The notes below the pieces were generated by a model, which did not search any database, was not told the DNA's origin, and saw only the letters and a list, made by a program, of their open reading frames with translations. From the NCBI GenBank assembly GCA_964516635.1, contig CAZEZY010000095.1, positions 1-9,239 of the forward strand: 9,239 bases of DNA, read 5' to 3'. The position numbers and the translations under genes are program-made. This document shows positions 6,798 through 9,239 of this stretch, in pieces. This DNA is from CAZEZY01 sp964516635. GTDB lineage: Bacteria > Pseudomonadota > Gammaproteobacteria > Burkholderiales > Burkholderiaceae_C. The first letter of the stretch is position 1, and each line of letters opens with the position of its first letter.

Positions 6798-6810
6798 ATG
6801 GGCCCCCCAT
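6798..6810 (+). repeat. Short inverted repeat upstream of the FAD monooxygenase, candidate operator
   Basis: ATGGG (6798-6802) and CCCAT (6806-6810) form perfect 5-bp arms around CCC. A second, partly overlapping symmetry, CCC-TTTTT-GGG (6780-6790), lies just upstream. The block sits directly before the candidate -10-like TACACT (6815-6820) and after the LuxR-type gene. It could be an operator for that regulator; a 5-bp palindrome in GC-rich DNA can also occur by chance. Confidence 0.35.
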
Positions 6811-6835
6811 TGCCTACACTGCAGCCGAAGGATTC

Positions 6836-6840
6836 AGGAG
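6836..6840 (+). promoter_or_regulatory. Strong ribosome binding site of the FAD monooxygenase
   Basis: AGGAG lies 6 nt before ATG 6847, the best Shine-Dalgarno in the window. It fixes the start so that about 33 residues precede the Rossmann glycine motif. Confidence 0.75.
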
Positions 6841-6846
6841 TCGCCC

Positions 6847-8541
6847 ATGCACCAACCCACCACCACGCCACGCCCTTCGATCTACTACCCCTATGAGGTG
6901 TTTCAGCCATGGCTGCCTTCCGCCCATCCGGCGCAGACACGCCAGCCGGTGGTGATCGTGGGGGCTGGTCCCTCGGGCATGGTGACTGCGCTGGAGCTGG
7001 CTCGCCACGGGGTGGCCAGTGTGGTCCTGAGTGACGAACAGCAGTTTTCGCCAGGCAGCCGGGCGATCTGCTTCACCCGCCGCTCGATGGAGATCCTGCA
7101 GCAGGTGGGCGTGTCCGACCGCATGACTGCCACCGGGCTGCCCTGGCGGTTTGGCAATTCCTTCTACCGGGGGCAGCGGGTGTTCCGCATGGAAGCGCCA
7201 CACGACCCGGACGACCGCTTCTACCCCATCCTCAACATCCAGCAGCCGTACATGGAGCAGTACCTCTACGAGGCCTGCGCTGCCCATCCGCTGGTCGATG
7301 TCCGCTGGGGCAATCGGGTCACGAAGGTCGACCGGTACGATGACCATGTCACGACCACGGTGGACACGCCTGAAGGCGAGTACGTACTGGAGGCTGAGTG
7401 GCTGGTGGCGGCTGACGGCGGCCGTTCGGGCATCCGCTCACAGCTGGGCTTGCAGATGGAGGGGGCTTCCTACGAAGGCTTCTTCGTGATTGCCGACATC
7501 CGGATCGACCTGCCCCTGCCCACCGAGCGTCTGGCCTATTTCGATCCGCCCTGGAACCCGGGCAACACCATCCTCATGCACCGCGAGCCGCACGGCATCT
7601 GGCGCGTGGACTACCAGTTGCCCGAAGGCGAGACGCCCGAAGAGGCCCTGAGGCCCGAATCCCTGAAGGCCCGTATCGACGCCCAGCTGGCGATGATCGG
7701 ATTCGGGGGCACGCCCTGGGAAATGGACTGGAGTTCGGTTTATTCCGCCCGCACGCTCACCTTGCCCGAATTCGTGCAGGGTCGGGTGGTGTTCACCGGC
7801 GACGCGGCCCACCTGCTGCCGATTTTCGGGGTGCGCGGCGCCAATACCGCGTTCCAGGATGCGCAGTCGCTGGGCTGGCATCTGGCCTACACCCTCAAAG
7901 GGCTGGCGGATGCTCGCCTGATGGCCAGCCACAGTGACGAACGGGTGGGTGCGGCCCGCGAGATCATCGAGGAAGCGGGCAAGAGCACCCGGTTCATGAC
8001 GCCGCCCTCACGCGGTTTCCGCCTCCTGCGCGACGCGGTGCTGTCGCTCTCGCTCACCCAGGCCTTTGTGCGTCCGCTGTACCACTGGCGCACCTCGCGG
8101 CCGCACGAATACACCCACTCCCTGCTCAACTGCCCGGGTGACGACAACGCCCTGTTCCACACTGGCCCGGCCCATGGCGCGCCACCCCGCAACATCTGCC
8201 TGGGGCCTGACGAATACCTGCTGGACCACCTGGGTGGCGGTTTCGATCTGCTGTACTTCACCGAGGGGCCTGCGGTCCCCGAGACCTTGCTGGCCGTGGT
8301 GCGGCGATGGCGCGACAAAGGCGTTTCGATTCGCATCACCGCAGTTGGCGCATCCACGCCGGTCGAAGGGGCCGACCAGACGCTGGCCGACGGCACCGGC
8401 CAGGTCCGCCGTCGCTATGGGGTATCCACCAGCGGTGGCGCCTACCTGCTGCGTCCCGATCAGCACACCTGTGCCCGCTGGCTGACCCTCGATGCCACCC
8501 GCCTCGAGGCCGCGCTGAAGCAGGCCCTGCCGGGTGCCTGA
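6847..8541 (+). CDS. FAD-dependent monooxygenase, aromatic-hydroxylase (MhpA/PheA-like) class
   Basis: A 564-residue class A flavoprotein monooxygenase (FAD_binding_3 type), which would use NAD(P)H and O2 to hydroxylate a substrate, commonly a phenolic ring. All three FAD/NADPH motifs are present: GAGPSG (39-44) for the dinucleotide fold, the DG motif ADGGRSGIR (189-197) and the GD motif VFTGDAAHLLP (315-325), followed by GVRGANTAFQDAQSLGWHL (328-346). The C-terminal third (about 445-564) matches the thioredoxin-like tail of phenol and hydroxyphenylpropionate hydroxylases, with RRRYGVSTSGGAYLLRPDQH at 521-540. The 33-residue N-terminal extension (SIYYPYEVFQPWLP) before the FAD motif is longer than in simple members. 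The length is close to MhpA's 554. It is preceded by a strong AGGAG and followed after 41 nt by a DUF2783-type gene. No ring-cleavage dioxygenase or transporter is nearby, so the substrate is not assignable and mhpA should not be used as its name. Confidence 0.92.
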   Translation: MHQPTTTPRPSIYYPYEVFQPWLPSAHPAQTRQPVVIVGAGPSGMVTALELARHGVASVVLSDEQQFSPGSRAICFTRRSMEILQQVGVSDRMTATGLPWRFGNSFYRGQRVFRMEAPHDPDDRFYPILNIQQPYMEQYLYEACAAHPLVDVRWGNRVTKVDRYDDHVTTTVDTPEGEYVLEAEWLVAADGGRSGIRSQLGLQMEGASYEGFFVIADIRIDLPLPTERLAYFDPPWNPGNTILMHREPHGIWRVDYQLPEGETPEEALRPESLKARIDAQLAMIGFGGTPWEMDWSSVYSARTLTLPEFVQGRVVFTGDAAHLLPIFGVRGANTAFQDAQSLGWHLAYTLKGLADARLMASHSDERVGAAREIIEEAGKSTRFMTPPSRGFRLLRDAVLSLSLTQAFVRPLYHWRTSRPHEYTHSLLNCPGDDNALFHTGPAHGAPPRNICLGPDEYLLDHLGGGFDLLYFTEGPAVPETLLAVVRRWRDKGVSIRITAVGASTPVEGADQTLADGTGQVRRRYGVSTSGGAYLLRPDQHTCARWLTLDATRLEAALKQALPGA

Positions 8542-8571
8542 ATCGCTGCATAGCCCGTCATTTCACCCCTC

Positions 8572-8575
8572 AGGA
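8572..8575 (+). promoter_or_regulatory. Ribosome binding site of the DUF2783-type gene
   Basis: AGGA lies 7 nt before ATG 8583. It shows that the small downstream frame is translated on its own and decides against longer upstream extensions of the same frame into the monooxygenase gene. Confidence 0.6.
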
Positions 8576-8582
8576 TCCATCC

Positions 8583-8783
8583 ATGAATACCCATCCACCT
8601 TTGCCTGAACTGGACATCGCCGGACTTGAGACGGTGTATGACGCACTGGCCACCGCCATCGACCAGGCCGGCCCCGAAAAGTCCGAGCTGTTTCTGGTGA
8701 AGCTGGCCCTGCTCAACGCACAGGCCCTGGGCGATGCCAGCCGATTTCTGGCGCAAGTTCAGGCGGCTTTGCAGGACCTGTGA
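8583..8783 (+). CDS. DUF2783 family small protein paired with the FAD monooxygenase
   Basis: A 66-residue acidic, mostly helical protein with no signal peptide, Cys pair or membrane segment. Its wording (LDIAGLETVYDALATAI, then AGPEKSELFLVKLALLNAQ, then a C-terminal AALQDL) matches what I recall of DUF2783, a small family of unknown function often encoded beside FAD-dependent oxidoreductases. This is from memory; a Pfam search would settle it. The frame is open further upstream, to 8307, inside the monooxygenase gene; ATG 8583 is chosen because AGGA precedes it by 7 nt and the protein then has the usual short family length. It lies 41 nt after the monooxygenase stop with no visible terminator between, so the two are probably co-transcribed. 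A role as accessory or stabilising subunit of the monooxygenase is inference; no function is known to me. Confidence 0.82.
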   Translation: MNTHPPLPELDIAGLETVYDALATAIDQAGPEKSELFLVKLALLNAQALGDASRFLAQVQAALQDL

Positions 8784-8854
8784 CAGCCATTGGCAGCCCA
8801 ACCACCTTCGGTTCTGGACACCACATCACGGCTGCGCCTGACATGGACTCGGGT

Positions 8855-8884
8855 TTGCTGGGGGTATGCCTTTGACGGGATAAT
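8855..8884 (+). promoter_or_regulatory. Candidate sigma-70 promoter of the YgiQ-family gene
   Basis: TTGCTG (8855-8860, three matches to TTGACA) and GATAAT (8879-8884, one mismatch to TATAAT) are separated by 18 nt in the 122-nt gap after the DUF2783 gene. Transcription would start near 8891, leaving a short leader before ATG 8906. This suggests the YgiQ gene is transcribed separately from the monooxygenase pair. No hairpin plus T-run terminator is visible in the gap. Confidence 0.4.
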
Positions 8885-8905
8885 CCGGTGCCAAGTCATC
8901 CTCCC

Positions 8906-9239
8906 ATGAACGCCCTCATCGACGTCTCCTTTTTTCCTCGCGCTGCCAAACCGCTGACCAGCTACCGACCGTACTGGGCCAAGCGCTTTGGCACCGCGCC
9001 GTTCCTGCCGATGAGCCGGGCCGAAATGGATCGTCTGGGCTGGGACAGCTGCGACATCATTCTCGTCACGGGCGATGCCTATGTGGACCACCCCAGCTTT
9101 GGCATGGCGGTGGTGGGCCGTGTGCTGGAGGCACAGGGTTTCCGCGTGGGCATCATCGCCCAGCCCGACTGGCACAGTGCCGAACCGTTCAAGGTGCTGG
9201 GCAAGCCCAACCTGTTCTGGGGTGTGACAGCGGGCAACA
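8906..9239 (+). CDS. ygiQ: YgiQ family radical SAM protein (5' part, runs off the window)
   Basis: The first 111 codons of a gene that continues past the end of the window without a stop. The translation matches the YgiQ (UPF0313) family N-terminus: FLPMSRAEMDRLGWDSCDII (33-52), TGDAYVDHPSFGMAVVGRVL (55-74), EAQGFRVGIIAQPDW (75-89) and LGKPNLFWGVTAG (98-110). Family members are radical S-adenosylmethionine enzymes of about 650-750 residues with a CxxxCxxC iron-sulfur motif further downstream; that motif lies outside this window, so catalytic competence cannot be checked. The reaction is not established to my knowledge. The start at ATG 8906 lacks a strong Shine-Dalgarno (upstream is CATCCTCCC), but it gives the expected family N-terminus. 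A candidate promoter lies just upstream. There is no evident functional link to the monooxygenase pair. Confidence 0.93.
   Translation, partial: MNALIDVSFFPRAAKPLTSYRPYWAKRFGTAPFLPMSRAEMDRLGWDSCDIILVTGDAYVDHPSFGMAVVGRVLEAQGFRVGIIAQPDWHSAEPFKVLGKPNLFWGVTAGN

Noticed and set aside
5473..6810. 445-residue open frame on the minus strand across the hydrolase and LuxR-type genes
   Set aside because: It is antisense to two genes with complete family motifs, shows no recognisable domain and is His/Gln/Arg-rich, typical of antisense frames in GC-rich DNA.
8307..8582. Longer form of the DUF2783-type protein starting inside the monooxygenase gene
   Set aside because: The extra residues are out of frame with the monooxygenase and not DUF2783-like; ATG 8583 has its own AGGA site.
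8784..8905. Terminator or small RNA in the gap after the DUF2783-type gene
   Set aside because: The only stem is a weak AACC/GGTT (8800-8813) without a T-run; apart from the candidate promoter nothing is supportable.

Overview
The window is GC-rich, densely coded chromosomal DNA with no transposase, integrase, phage gene, CRISPR array, tRNA or rRNA that I can see. The codon bias (GC-rich third positions), GTG starts and wording of the Tex and YgiQ proteins fit a betaproteobacterium, most likely Burkholderiales of the Comamonadaceae type (Hydrogenophaga or Acidovorax-like). This placement is inference from protein resemblance, not a computed result.

Layout. Bases 1-881 hold the 3' end of tex (RNA-binding transcription accessory protein). 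Bases 926-3642 form a tight three-gene plus-strand operon: two tandem paralogous HDOD-domain signalling proteins (926-1753, 1756-2568) and a patatin-like phospholipase (2572-3642). The genes are separated by only 2-3 nt, consistent with translational coupling. A convergent minus-strand iron-containing alcohol dehydrogenase follows (3704-4852). It is transcribed divergently from an HSL-type alpha/beta hydrolase (4921-5910), which is itself followed after 3 nt by a LuxR-type HTH regulator (5914-6759). After an 87-nt gap containing an inverted repeat come a class A FAD-dependent aromatic-hydroxylase-like monooxygenase (6847-8541) and a 66-residue DUF2783-type protein (8583-8783). The window ends inside the N-terminal part of a YgiQ-family radical SAM protein (8906-9239), which has its own candidate promoter.

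How the parts may work together. The first operon looks like a signalling/lipid-hydrolysis unit: non-catalytic HDOD proteins usually act as protein-interaction or signalling adaptors, and here they are coupled to a hydrolase that could act on lipids. The middle block (alcohol dehydrogenase, esterase, LuxR regulator, FAD monooxygenase, DUF2783) resembles a small oxidative or ester-degrading catabolic module, with the LuxR protein as the obvious candidate regulator. No ring-cleavage enzyme or transporter is present, so no substrate can be named. The most interesting leads are the monooxygenase-DUF2783 pair with its upstream inverted repeat, and the HDOD-HDOD-patatin operon. Neither is proven to be a new system. 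No gene-free stretch exceeds about 120 nt.
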